A model generated the notes under the pieces. It ran no database searches. It was not told the DNA's origin and saw nothing but the letters and a program-made list of their open reading frames with translations. The translations under genes were made by a program, and so were the position numbers. A stretch of DNA of 43,337 nt from positions 1 through 43,337 of the forward strand of contig JACPUV010000005.1 in assembly GCA_016192105.1 (NCBI GenBank), written 5' to 3'. This DNA is from Sphingobacteriales bacterium (GTDB taxonomy: Bacteria; Bacteroidota; Bacteroidia; Chitinophagales; Chitinophagaceae). Below are positions 1 through 9,203 of this stretch, in pieces (positions within the stretch are counted from its first letter, which is position 1; each line of letters opens with the position of its first letter).

Positions 1-965
1 GATTTGCTTTCAATTTATGGCTTAGATTAGCTCTTTAACAACATGCGGGTGCCCGGTAATATCAACCCAGCCGTTGTGATTTGCTTTCAATTTATGGCTT
101 AGATTAGCTCTTTAACAACTGAACGTTGATTATATACCTGATGTTTGCCGTTGTGATTTGCTTTCAATTTATGGCTTAGATTAGCTCTTTAACAACGACG
201 AAGAAAGAACTATATATTCAAACTCAGTTGTGATTTGCTTTCAATTTATGGCTTAGATTAGCTCTTTAACAACGATCCACAGATTTCGGCAAAGATCATC
301 CGGTTGTGATTTGCTTTCAATTTATGGCTTAGATTAGCTCTTTAACAACGATCTTTCAGAATTACAAAAAGATATAAAGGTTGTGATTTGCTTTCAATTT
401 ATGGCTTAGATTAGCTCTTTAACAACATCTCTTCGATCTCCTCGTCCGTCAACTCGGTTGTGATTTGCTTTCAATTTATGGCTTAGATTAGCTCTTTAAC
501 AACCTATAAACCCGAGACTACATGACCAAACACGTTGTGATTTGCTTTCAATTTATGGCTTAGATTAGCTCTTTAACAACCCGCGCGCTGCCGGATACCC
601 CCGCGTTGCCGTTGTGATTTGCTTTCAATTTATGGCTTAGATTAGCTCTTTAACAACCTGCCGCTGCGGGCGGACGGGTATGAAACGGTTGTGATTTGCT
701 TTCAATTTATGGCTTAGATTAGCTCTTTAACAACATCGGGTTAACAATAGCTCTTTGCCCTATGGTTGTGATTTGCTTTCAATTTATGGCTTAGATTAGC
801 TCTTTAACAACCAATAACCTCGTATATCAGTCAGGGTATCGGTTGTGATTTGCTTTCAATTTATGGCTTAGATTAGCTCTTTAACAACGATCAGGTATGA
901 GCCGCACGGACACATTAGGTTGTGATTTGCTTTCAATTTATGGCTTAGATTAGCTCTTTAACAAC
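1..965 (+). CRISPR. Type II-C CRISPR array, 13 repeats (first one cut by window edge)
   Basis: Twelve complete 47-bp repeats begin at 73, 150, 227, 303, 380, 457, 534, 611, 688, 765, 842 and 919. A thirteenth lacks its first 5 bases and occupies 1-42. Repeats start GTTGTGATTTGCTTTC and end CTCTTTAACAAC; I see no variant copy, including the last one at 919-965. Spacers are 30 nt, except one of 29 nt at 274-302. The repeat start matches the familiar Bacteroidota II-C repeat type. Plus-strand reading as crRNA is supported by the tracrRNA at 7141-7213, whose anti-repeat pairs with repeat bases 1-16. The array therefore converges on cas2. Uniform repeats give no decayed trailer copy, so the leader side cannot be fixed from this window. 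Confidence 0.98.
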
Positions 966-1013
966 ACAAATCGCGCAAAAAAGTGATTTTGTGCTGGTTA
1001 TGCCGGGTTTCCA

Positions 1014-1049
1014 AATGAAAAAATGGGGTTTACTTCCCATTTTTTCATT
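1014..1049. terminator. Bidirectional hairpin between CRISPR array and cas2
   Basis: A perfect 14-bp inverted repeat, AATGAAAAAATGGG (1014-1027) and its complement (1036-1049), with an 8-nt loop. It lies 48 bp past the last CRISPR repeat and 16 bp past the cas2 stop codon. Each strand carries a run of six T within the 3' arm, so it can work as a terminator for both converging transcripts. Function is inferred from structure and position. Confidence 0.7.
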
Positions 1050-1065
1050 CCTGGCAGCCCAATTT

Positions 1066-1413
<348 letters not shown>

Positions 1414-1420
1414 TTAATTT

Positions 1421-2317
1421 TCATTGCAATTCGGGGAAGGATAGCTTCCTGGACCGGCCCTCGAAGCACCGGGCCAATGAAGCCGTGGTTTTTTGCACCG
1501 CGTTCATTAGCGGGCTTTTCTGGTTTTCAATGATCACGTCAAGGGCCGGTAAAGTGAGCAGTTGTTTTTTGACCGCACCCGTGATTTCAACTGCCGGATC
1601 TTCCGCCGCTACCAGGCTGCAAACCAGCCGGTCCACAAAGGGCCGGTAGGGCTCCATCATATCATCGGCCAGGCAGTACGCGTTGTATTGATTCTGGTGA
1701 TGGATTCCAAGAGTGGGTAAGAGCCCGGAGCCCACCAGGCTCCTGGCGACCAGGGCTCTCAGTACGGCATACCCGTAATTGAGGAGATTATTGGGGGGCA
1801 ATCCGTACCGGTCCCTCCGGAATGCCGCCAGATCCGGGAAGATATTTTTCCAATAATAAGCGGCCGCCCTTGCCTCCTGGTTCCCGCTATCCCCGCTTTT
1901 GACTTCGTCGGCATAGTTCGTTAGCGACTGGAAGGGTCGCCTGTTCTTCCGCAGCAGGGCCGCCTGGTTATTGATCTTGGCCACCACCGTTTGCTGCCAA
2001 AGTTGTTTTTTAAGGGGAAGGCTGGCTTCCACCTGCGCCTTGAATTTCTGGCTCTGCAGTGTATGGCCATCAAGGTTCAGCATCAGTCCGGTGGGGTGAT
2101 GGCTGGCGTCGCAGGTAATCAGGGCGGCATTCTTTTCAAGCAGTTTAGCCACCAACCCGTGGGTAAGAGTAATTTGCTGGTGGTCAAGGATTAGCAGGCC
2201 GATATCCTCGGCCGGGATGGTCCTCGTTTCCCCGCTTTCCTGCATTTCAATGACCAACTGTTCATTGGAGGTTTTCAGGTATGCGGGATTGCCGAAATAA
2301 AGGGTTCGTTTTATCAC
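1421..2317 (-). CDS. cas1: CRISPR-associated endonuclease Cas1 (type II-C)
   Basis: Metal-dependent integrase for spacer acquisition. I place the start at a GTG (2315-2317) giving a protein that begins (M)IKRTLYFGNPAYL, the usual N-terminus of type II-C Cas1, and 298 residues long, which suits the family. The open frame runs 35 codons further upstream to an ATG at 2422, but that extension has no Cas1 character. Catalytic residues seen in this numbering: Glu148 in GNQEARAAAYYW, the His pair near 206-207 in LGIHHQNQYNAY, and the acidic LADDMMEP segment near 218. It sits 255 bp after cas9 and 19 bp before cas2. Composition is host-like, in contrast with cas9. Confidence 0.95.
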   Translation of the reverse strand: MIKRTLYFGNPAYLKTSNEQLVIEMQESGETRTIPAEDIGLLILDHQQITLTHGLVAKLLEKNAALITCDASHHPTGLMLNLDGHTLQSQKFKAQVEASLPLKKQLWQQTVVAKINNQAALLRKNRRPFQSLTNYADEVKSGDSGNQEARAAAYYWKNIFPDLAAFRRDRYGLPPNNLLNYGYAVLRALVARSLVGSGLLPTLGIHHQNQYNAYCLADDMMEPYRPFVDRLVCSLVAAEDPAVEITGAVKKQLLTLPALDVIIENQKSPLMNAVQKTTASLARCFEGRSRKLSFPELQ

Positions 2318-2572
2318 AGGAATTGGTTTGTCCTGGTAAAACGAATAGAATTCCCGTTTATTATTTATAAGACCATCGGAACGTATTCCCGATTGATCAA
2401 TCCATTCGTATCTGTTACCCAAAAATCAAAAAATATCCTTTGTCCTCCCAATTAACACAGAGCATTAGCCAAGAAAATATTTAAGTTTGGTAGTCATGAA
2501 TTCACCAATTCTACTTATTTAACAAGATCAAGTAGCGAGAATTATGCTTTACCGCTTTAACGGTTTCTTTTG

Positions 2573-5500
2573 TTATTTCCACTTTATTCTACCGAGTAAT
2601 GAAACTTCAAAATCCACTCCCTCATAAAGAAAATTCCAATTATTACTTGCCATTTTTAATAGAGGAGATTTTCCCTCAGTTTCAATGGTAGCTGATATAG
2701 CTTTTAAATCATCCAGTTTTCTTTTTATTTCCTTTGTTCTATCAATCCCAATTTTTTTTGACAGAACATTTAAACGATAACTATTATTAATGGTGTCAAA
2801 TCTGAATCGCCTGTTTTTATAGTCATCTTTCCGTTTTTTAATATCTTGAATTTCCATATTTTCAACGACTTCACTAATTCCTTCTAATACCTCATACTTT
2901 CGTAGAATACTATCTTTCAGCAGGCTGATATTATTTTTAATTTCATCTTTTGATTGTGCTTCAAAATGATATTTTAGCCAAATGCCACCTTCAGAAAATT
3001 GAGTAATTATATAAAGCCTGTTCGTTTGAAAGCTAACTTCAGTTCGCTTTTGATATTCCTCATCACTCTTCAGAACAATAACTTTTTGCCCTACTTTAAG
3101 CAGTTTTCTATCTGGGTAGCTAGCATGGTGTGATTTGTTTTCTTCGTCATATTTTTTTAAATATTCATCAATAAGAAAACTACCATACTCCTTGTAAGCT
3201 TTTGCTATTTCAAAGGAAGCAATCGGGAGCATTGCTCGTTCAATGTTACCATTGCTGATTTTTTGTAATAAAATGGCATAAGGTACTGAGCCGGATTCAG
3301 AATAGAATTTATTTTTGTGATCGTATTTAGAACGATAATTAATTCGATCTTTCACTTCTTTTCCCGCACTAGTCTTTATGCGGACGTGGCGTATAATTTT
3401 TCCTTGATAGTCTTTGATTTCGGGTTTTCCTTTTTGCCCTCTCACTAGTCTTTTAATAACTGGATCAACAATTGCCTCAATTAGTTTATCTGACGCCTTT
3501 ACCTTGTCTATAGGTTCACGCTTCACAAAAATAAACTCGTCTTTTCCTGTTTTATATTTCCAATCTTCTCCTTCCCTTCTTGGTTGTCCGTCATTAAGTC
3601 GTTCAACATCTTTTATCTTACCCAAATAGGTTTGGGCATATAGTTCACTTCTTATAGTATCACCTTTGGCCTTTAAAAGAATTTTCTTATCCTTTTCATC
3701 TAATTTAAACCTGCCTTGACCATCTTTTAAATACTGTAGTCTTCCTCTTTTTCTTACATTTTTATAGGTCTGGCTTAGTATTTTATCATTTTCGTAATTA
3801 AAAACCAATGTATTATTTTCAATATTTTGAATAATGGCTTGTGAGCTAAACCCCTTAAAGGGAATCCGGTTAGGTATCGGCTGGGAGTTTTCTAACGCTA
3901 CATAGTATTCTTTAAGTATTCTTTCTCTGTGACTGCTGTTTACTGGGATGAGTGTTAGTACTGCGGCGTCAATAGCATGATGCGTATGCCTGTTTCTGCT
4001 CTTAATTTCATCTTCTTCCTGAAAGTGATAAATTTTCCTAAAATCAGCAGTTAAGCTACCTTTTTGTACAGCTACTTTTTTGAAATATGTTTTCAGAAAC
4101 TCCCTTGCGTACTTGCTTACCATTTGCGTATCTACCAATTGTCGTCGTACCCAACTATCTTTTACTTCTTCCGCTATAAAACGCCCAATTTTATCCTCCC
4201 AATAATCATAGTGCATTTTAAAATAATGCTTTTCCTGAACCCTTGAATTTTTGGCTTTTTCATCCTCATTTCCTTTAGCTTTCAGGCGGTCTTCATACAT
4301 TTTTTTCCATTTGTCTCGCTCTTCTTGCCATTTCTCTAACCTGTCTGTTATTCTTGTACCCCAACCTTTTACATCCTTATCATAGTTATCGCACTTTGTT
4401 GGTAAATGAATTTTCTTTTTTAAGCGGTTGTACCATGCATAAGCAACAGTTTGGTTTGCCATTGTGTTATCAGGAAGCAAGCTACGGGGAATGGTATGTT
4501 CAATGTCTATTTCGTTGGAAAAGAGTTGTGCAATGGAAATCAGCTTTCCTGTGTACATACACTGCCCCCTTTGTTCCATCCATAATTCATATCGCTTAAG
4601 AGCTTCTTTCTCTTTGAGAATATCGCTATTGCCTTTGTTTGTCACCTTATTTCCCTTTTCGTCAATTGCTTCTTCAAATATTTGTTCTGTCCATAATTCA
4701 AAAGTAGAAATGGTTTGTTCAATATTAATGACCCTTTTTTCCTTGTTATTAAACTCTCTTAAAAACTCGCGGTATTTTTCTCGCCTATTCTTTCTTTCGT
4801 TTTGATAACGTTCAATTGCGGCTCTCTTATTGTTATCATTCAATTCACGTGCTATTTCGATAACTACTTCCGTATATTCATCAACATTTTCTGATTTTAT
4901 CAGTTCATTAACGAGCTTTTTTAAAATGCCCATCGATTTATTGAACATCGGGTTTTTAATACTGTCAATTCTTGGCTCAGGCAAAATTTCGATTAACGCC
5001 CCGGTCTCTTTATCAGTATAAGTTGGTAGTTGAACCCTGCCTGTTTTGGTATCGGTACATTTTTTTAGATACTTATTTTCAATGTTAGAATGATGATATA
5101 GTTTGCCGCATATCTCAATATTTTTTTCTTTTAGGGTTTCCTGAAATATGTCAGTCAGCATAGGCGTTGCTCTATAGGCTCTTTTGATGTCCCGAAAAAA
5201 TGCCTGATATTCTGTTTGAACCTCATTTAGAATTATTTTTTTTAGAGTATCTGTTGTACCTTCCCAAGTTTTCGCACCAAAAAAGCCAATGCAGGCATTT
5301 TTTATATCTTTTAAGTCACTTTCAGCAAGAGTATATTGATAGTCTTTAAAAGCAAAGGTTTCGTTGGGCTCAAGACCCTTGAACTTATCAATTAAGTTAT
5401 TGACAATTCCAGTTATGGTCTTATGAAATTTATAGTTTTCATTTGCAGTTTGAACAGCCTTTTTAATTACATCTTTTTGACGCCCCCAGTTTTCTCCCAA

Positions 5501-7102
5501 AAGCTCAGGGATTTTTGCCAAAACAACCGCTTCATTATAAAGATAGCCTTCTTTCAGAAATGGAATAATATTACAGATTGCCTTCAGACTTAAATCTGCA
5601 TAACCTGGTGTAAAGTTGTTTTTTAGTTCAGCGAAAGAATTGTATTCTAGCCCCTTTTTTGTTTTTTGATTCAAAATATTGAGCGTTTTAATCGCAAATG
5701 TTTCTAAGAAATTTTTTTCTCGGGCTGTCCTTTCGTCAAAAGCAAATAAAATATGCCAAATGTCATGGAGCGAATATTCTCCAATAATTTTTTGCAAATT
5801 ATTTAATCTATCTTTTCGTATAGAGATTTCAATTTTCTCTTTTTCTTTTTTGGTTAGTGGCTCCTTTTGCTTTGTTGTTTTTTTGTCAGTAGCGTGTGTT
5901 ATCGCTTTCCTTATTTTATCTTTAAGAGTGTTTTCGTTTTGAATTTTGAACTCAGCAAAATCTAAACAGGCCTCTTTTACGATATTCCCAAATACATCAA
6001 TCAGACCCTTACATACAGGCATTCCTGAAACTGAAGTGTCGTATATTCCTTCTTTGGTAATTGGATAATTGTATTTCCTTTTACTTTTATAATGCTTGTC
6101 TAAAAGTTTCCGGATTTCATCAAATTTGAAGTCCTTTTCTTTTTTTAAGAAAAACTCAAAAAGTATTTCTCTCTCAATTTGTTCTAAACTTATTTTCTCC
6201 CCTTTGTCATTATAATACTTGATGGTGTTGATAAACTGCCAAGATCTGAAAATTTCAAAAGCGGGATGAGAAACAGGGCACCTCAGTTTGGATGGCTCTA
6301 ATGTACATTTGCCTATATTGCCTTTTTGTGTTCTTAGCGGCCTTTGCCAAATAATTGCAGTTCGTATTTTTCGTACAAACTCATTATTGTATTCTCCTTT
6401 TTCGTCCTTTGATACATCGTATCCCTGTAATCCAAGTATTTGCAGCAATTCGTCATCGTATTCATCTCGATATGGGTACTGATTTCTCGCCCGCTTGTCG
6501 TTATCCAGAAATTCTTTTTTTAAAGCCTCTGCTACGGTTCTTGCTTTTTCCAATGCCTTTTGAAAGCCGCTCTCACCTCTACGCTGAATTTGCTTTTCAG
6601 TTTCCGAATCTGTTTCGCCGATATCTTTATAACCTCTTCGCTGCGCCAAATGATATAGAGATCTGCCCAATTCATGTTTATGGAGTTTCTTCCCCGCGTC
6701 AAGTGCGAGTACTCGTAATTCGTAAGGATTTTTATATTTTGTATTGTTTCCGACATAGCTAAAATCGCATTTAAGCCACTTCAAGAAATTGGGGTTTTCA
6801 GGGAATTTTTGAGGTTTGCCTTTTGTATATTTACTCCAATTTTCAAGCTCGGTTTTACATAAAGGGACATATTCATCTAGCAGAAGTTTTAATAATTCCC
6901 ATTTTCTGTACTTATGCGCTTGTACCAGTCTTCGTCTTGAGCGTGCATTTCTACGATCTTTTGTTGGTGAAGAATATCCACCGCTTTGGCCTTTCAACAT
7001 GCCTGATTTAAAAGTAATTACACCATTTTTAAAGTCATTGTTATCGTCACGAAGGGACCAACCTATGGATGAACTTCCTAAATCTAAGCCAAGTTTTTTC
7101 AT
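2573..7102 (-). CDS. cas9: Type II-C CRISPR RNA-guided nuclease Cas9
   Basis: A 1509-residue RNA-guided DNA endonuclease, at the large end for II-C but normal for Bacteroidota. RuvC-I is at the very N-terminus with Asp7 in LGLDLGSSSIGWS. An Arg-rich bridge helix follows near residue 50 (RRNARSRRRLVQAHKYR). RuvC-II has Glu749 in VVIEIARELN. The HNH domain has His869 in IDIEHTIPRSLLPDNTMANQ, preceded by a CMYTG segment. RuvC-III carries HHAIDAAV with Asp1045. The remaining roughly 460 residues should form the wedge and PAM-interacting domains. All catalytic residues are present and there is no frameshift, so it should be active. DNA here is clearly AT-rich compared with cas1, cas2 and the rest of the window, suggesting separate transfer. 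The divergent tracrRNA gene begins about 40 bp upstream. Confidence 0.98.
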   Translation of the reverse strand: MKKLGLDLGSSSIGWSLRDDNNDFKNGVITFKSGMLKGQSGGYSSPTKDRRNARSRRRLVQAHKYRKWELLKLLLDEYVPLCKTELENWSKYTKGKPQKFPENPNFLKWLKCDFSYVGNNTKYKNPYELRVLALDAGKKLHKHELGRSLYHLAQRRGYKDIGETDSETEKQIQRRGESGFQKALEKARTVAEALKKEFLDNDKRARNQYPYRDEYDDELLQILGLQGYDVSKDEKGEYNNEFVRKIRTAIIWQRPLRTQKGNIGKCTLEPSKLRCPVSHPAFEIFRSWQFINTIKYYNDKGEKISLEQIEREILFEFFLKKEKDFKFDEIRKLLDKHYKSKRKYNYPITKEGIYDTSVSGMPVCKGLIDVFGNIVKEACLDFAEFKIQNENTLKDKIRKAITHATDKKTTKQKEPLTKKEKEKIEISIRKDRLNNLQKIIGEYSLHDIWHILFAFDERTAREKNFLETFAIKTLNILNQKTKKGLEYNSFAELKNNFTPGYADLSLKAICNIIPFLKEGYLYNEAVVLAKIPELLGENWGRQKDVIKKAVQTANENYKFHKTITGIVNNLIDKFKGLEPNETFAFKDYQYTLAESDLKDIKNACIGFFGAKTWEGTTDTLKKIILNEVQTEYQAFFRDIKRAYRATPMLTDIFQETLKEKNIEICGKLYHHSNIENKYLKKCTDTKTGRVQLPTYTDKETGALIEILPEPRIDSIKNPMFNKSMGILKKLVNELIKSENVDEYTEVVIEIARELNDNNKRAAIERYQNERKNRREKYREFLREFNNKEKRVINIEQTISTFELWTEQIFEEAIDEKGNKVTNKGNSDILKEKEALKRYELWMEQRGQCMYTGKLISIAQLFSNEIDIEHTIPRSLLPDNTMANQTVAYAWYNRLKKKIHLPTKCDNYDKDVKGWGTRITDRLEKWQEERDKWKKMYEDRLKAKGNEDEKAKNSRVQEKHYFKMHYDYWEDKIGRFIAEEVKDSWVRRQLVDTQMVSKYAREFLKTYFKKVAVQKGSLTADFRKIYHFQEEDEIKSRNRHTHHAIDAAVLTLIPVNSSHRERILKEYYVALENSQPIPNRIPFKGFSSQAIIQNIENNTLVFNYENDKILSQTYKNVRKRGRLQYLKDGQGRFKLDEKDKKILLKAKGDTIRSELYAQTYLGKIKDVERLNDGQPRREGEDWKYKTGKDEFIFVKREPIDKVKASDKLIEAIVDPVIKRLVRGQKGKPEIKDYQGKIIRHVRIKTSAGKEVKDRINYRSKYDHKNKFYSESGSVPYAILLQKISNGNIERAMLPIASFEIAKAYKEYGSFLIDEYLKKYDEENKSHHASYPDRKLLKVGQKVIVLKSDEEYQKRTEVSFQTNRLYIITQFSEGGIWLKYHFEAQSKDEIKNNISLLKDSILRKYEVLEGISEVVENMEIQDIKKRKDDYKNRRFRFDTINNSYRLNVLSKKIGIDRTKEIKRKLDDLKAISATIETEGKSPLLKMASNNWNFLYEGVDFEVSLLGRIKWK

Positions 7103-7127
7103 TACTGTTATTTATTAATAATTTACA

Positions 7128-7135
7128 TATATTTA
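7128..7135 (+). promoter_or_regulatory. -7 box of the tracrRNA promoter
   Basis: TATATTTA matches the Bacteroidota -7 element TAnnTTTG except for the last base. It would start transcription at about 7139-7142, exactly at the anti-repeat. I see no clear -33 element. It lies in the AT-rich gap between cas9 and the tracrRNA. Confidence 0.5.
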
Positions 7136-7140
7136 CGGTC

Positions 7141-7213
7141 GAAAGACAAATCACAATAAGGCTATAAGCCGAAGATTATTCTTAAGCCCCGCGTATTCCG
7201 TAGGGCTTTTTTT
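7141..7213 (+). ncRNA. tracrRNA of the type II-C system
   Basis: Trans-activating RNA that pairs with the crRNA repeat and docks in Cas9. Bases 7141-7157 (GAAAGACAAATCACAAT) pair with repeat bases 1-16 over 16 base pairs, including one terminal G-U, with a single bulged A. Next comes a nexus-like hairpin, GGCT-ATA-AGCC (7160-7170), in the familiar context AATAAGGCTA...GCCGAAG. It ends in a terminator stem, AAGCCC (7184-7189) with GGGCTT (7203-7208), running into seven T (7207-7213). It is divergent from cas9. The 5' end is inferred from the -7 box; the 3' end from the T-run. At about 73 nt it is short but plausible for II-C. Confidence 0.88.
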
Positions 7214-7660
7214 GGGAGTTATAGAATTGGCTTCTGATTTATTGTTCATGTAAGTGGTAATGTTATAGAAAGTATAATTCATTTTGTAACGCCTTCCGGC
7301 TTGATCTTTTCGAAAGACGAATGAATATCCAGATACAACGGAATGAAGACAGCTATTCTTTAGCCGGGTTCCCGGTTAATCTTTTTTGATGAGAAGGCTG
7401 AGGTGAAGAATTGAACCTTGTGCGCCTTCAATGCATTACGCATCCCGGTTTTTTTTGAAGTACTGTGCATGGCGGACAGGCTTAAGTGTAATAAACTTAC
7501 AAAGAGTCCGCATAAATGCAAAATTTAATCTATCCATTTGCCGGATAAACCACTCTCAACTTTGAATAGCCAGCTCACCGAGGGGGGCGCAAGGCGCTTC
7601 AGGGAAGAGCATTCCCTTATATTTTACCGGGGGCGCTATGTTCTGGCTTAAACGCCCCGC
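7214..7660. other. Gene-free stretch after tracrRNA
   Basis: No convincing gene. At 7364-7375 there is CCGGG-TT-CCCGG followed by six T at 7382-7387, a weak terminator-like element on the plus strand. At about 7309-7320 a short TCGAAAGACGAAT resembles the start of the tracrRNA anti-repeat but has no nexus or terminator behind it. GC rises to host level across this stretch, so it contains the right border of the AT-rich cas9 module. Confidence 0.5.
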
Positions 7661-8428
7661 TCATTCCTGCTCCGTCTCTTCTTTCCTGATCCAGGCTTCG
7701 GGCGGTAAACCTCTTTTGAACCGGTATAGGGACTGCTTGATATAAACGCGGAAATCATAATCGCCCGCCGTCTTGGTAAAAGCATAGGAGGGCCGGAACA
7801 CCCGCATAAAACTGTCGAGCTCCGTTCCTTCCAGCAGGGTCAGCCGGCGCACCAGGGCCTTATTGAAACGGAAGTCCACAAATCTATCCTGCTCTTCGAT
7901 GAGCAGCCGTTGCTGGAAGGATAGCATACTCCGGTTTCTCCGGAACCGGAACATATTGACAATCTCATCCAGGTCGAAGCCCACCCCGGCGCCGTATTGC
8001 GGGGTGACGGTCCGCAGACCGGGTCGCTGGAAATTGAACACTTTCGCATAGTCCTGCCGGTTACGAAGAGAATCCTGCCGGTAATTCCGGGGCAATATCT
8101 TTACTTCTTTCAGCACCGGTACATTCACCTGCAGGGAGATATCAAACTGCATGGGGTTGCTGATCTTCATTACGGGAAATTTCACCGTAGCCTTGTTGAG
8201 GTAGCTGAACCAGATGGAATCCTTTTCCGTAACCTCTATTTCATAATAGCCTTCCGCATTGGTTACCGTGCCGCGTCCGGATGTGGAGAGCACACTCACC
8301 AGTTCCATGGGGTAGTTGCGGGAGCTGTCAAATACATAACCCCGCACCTGGTACGTCTGTGCCTGACCGGCAGCCGCCATCCCGAAGAGCAGCAGTATGG
8401 TACTGATATAAGGAGTAAGCCGTTTCAA
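7661..8428 (-). CDS. Exported protein with carboxypeptidase-regulatory-like domain
   Basis: No ATG start is available. A TTG at 8426-8428 gives (M)KRLTPYISTILLLFGMAAAGQAQ, a clean Sec signal peptide; another TTG ten codons upstream (8458) is the alternative, but a promoter-like TAGCTTTTG overlaps it. After cleavage there is an Ig-like beta domain of the CarboxypepD_reg-like type (VRGYVFDSSRNYPMELVSVL through GTVTNAEGYYEIEV), then a region without recognised domain, rich in Arg and aromatic residues. Such proteins are common exported proteins in Bacteroidota; function unknown. It follows the next gene on the minus strand by 71 bp and may be the last gene of that operon. Confidence 0.75.
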   Translation of the reverse strand: MKRLTPYISTILLLFGMAAAGQAQTYQVRGYVFDSSRNYPMELVSVLSTSGRGTVTNAEGYYEIEVTEKDSIWFSYLNKATVKFPVMKISNPMQFDISLQVNVPVLKEVKILPRNYRQDSLRNRQDYAKVFNFQRPGLRTVTPQYGAGVGFDLDEIVNMFRFRRNRSMLSFQQRLLIEEQDRFVDFRFNKALVRRLTLLEGTELDSFMRVFRPSYAFTKTAGDYDFRVYIKQSLYRFKRGLPPEAWIRKEETEQE

Positions 8429-8499
8429 TCCGGCAGCAAGTAACGAAAGAAAGTGCAAAAGCTATTCTAAAGTGGGGACTGTTCCTCGTTTTTTTCGCT

Positions 8500-9132
8500 T
8501 CAGGGAGCATAGGGCTCCGCCTCTTTCTGCAATTCTTCGCTTTTGGCGGCGATCCGGGCTTTAAAATCCCGGGTTACCGGGTAAATACCGATGGCCGTAA
8601 GCACTCCCTCGTCATACACCATTTCCAGCCCGAGGGTATAATAATAATGATCGCCCGAATAATCCCCGTAACCCAGGTTCAGGTAGTCGGATTTCGCCAG
8701 CTTTTTCCCGCAATCTTCCATGCTGTCATGAAATTTCAGCCCGTTTTTGAGCTTTACAAGCCTGATCTGTTCCTCTGGGGCCGAGTAAGAAGTCACCGTG
8801 ATGAAATTCAGTTTATCTTTTAGAAAATAAAGACCGAATACGGGCATTTTTTCAGGAAGATTGCCATCGTAACGGATACAGGTGTCGAACCCGAGTACAA
8901 ACTGCATCACGCTGTCGATCCGGGTACCGTCCGAAGCAAAGGCTTCCAGCTGGTTTTCGTAACTGTAGCCCCTGGGGTCTCCTTTCAGCAAGGCAAGCAC
9001 CTGCTTTTGCGTCATGCCGAGCTTTATATTATTCACCCCCACTCCCGGGGTAATCAGGATCGGTGCGTTTTTCTGTGCAAATCCGGGCAGGGCAAAAAAG
9101 GCGGCAAGGAGTAATAAGGAGACTCTTTTCAT
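8500..9132 (-). CDS. Exported protein of unknown function
   Basis: A 210-residue protein starting MKRVSLLLLAAFFALPGFAQ, a good signal peptide, which decides the start. The open frame extends 58 codons further but would overlap the purN 3' end. The mature part has the motif VNNIKLGMTQKQVLALLKG, reminiscent of SmpA/BamE-like or YjgB-type repeats (IxxGMTxxQVxxLLG), then beta-rich sequence with YGDYSGDHYYYTLGLEM. I do not recognise a specific family. It lies between purN and the carboxypeptidase-regulatory-like gene, 71 bp from each, and is probably co-transcribed. Confidence 0.8.
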   Translation of the reverse strand: MKRVSLLLLAAFFALPGFAQKNAPILITPGVGVNNIKLGMTQKQVLALLKGDPRGYSYENQLEAFASDGTRIDSVMQFVLGFDTCIRYDGNLPEKMPVFGLYFLKDKLNFITVTSYSAPEEQIRLVKLKNGLKFHDSMEDCGKKLAKSDYLNLGYGDYSGDHYYYTLGLEMVYDEGVLTAIGIYPVTRDFKARIAAKSEELQKEAEPYAP

Positions 9133-9203
9133 GTGTAAAGATTTTAAATTTCGGCTAAGATGGGCTAAAAGAAAGAGCCCTGCCATACCCCAGGGGCGGT
9201 ATT

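Noticed and set aside
1..965. Possible promoter inside each CRISPR repeat (TTTG at repeat bases 8-11, TAGCTCTT at 33-40).
   Set aside because: The -7 part matches TAnnTTTG at only four of six fixed positions; not enough without transcript data.
2318..2422. Longer Cas1 with a 35-residue N-terminal extension starting at ATG 2422.
   Set aside because: The extension has no Cas1 features, while the GTG start gives the typical IKRTLYFGNPAYL opening.
7309..7320. Second anti-repeat-like segment TCGAAAGACGAAT.
   Set aside because: Match to the anti-repeat is only about 12 bases and there is no nexus or terminator after it.
7400..7460. T-arm-like GGTTCAATTC on the minus strand, suggesting a tRNA.
   Set aside because: No matching acceptor or anticodon stems could be found.
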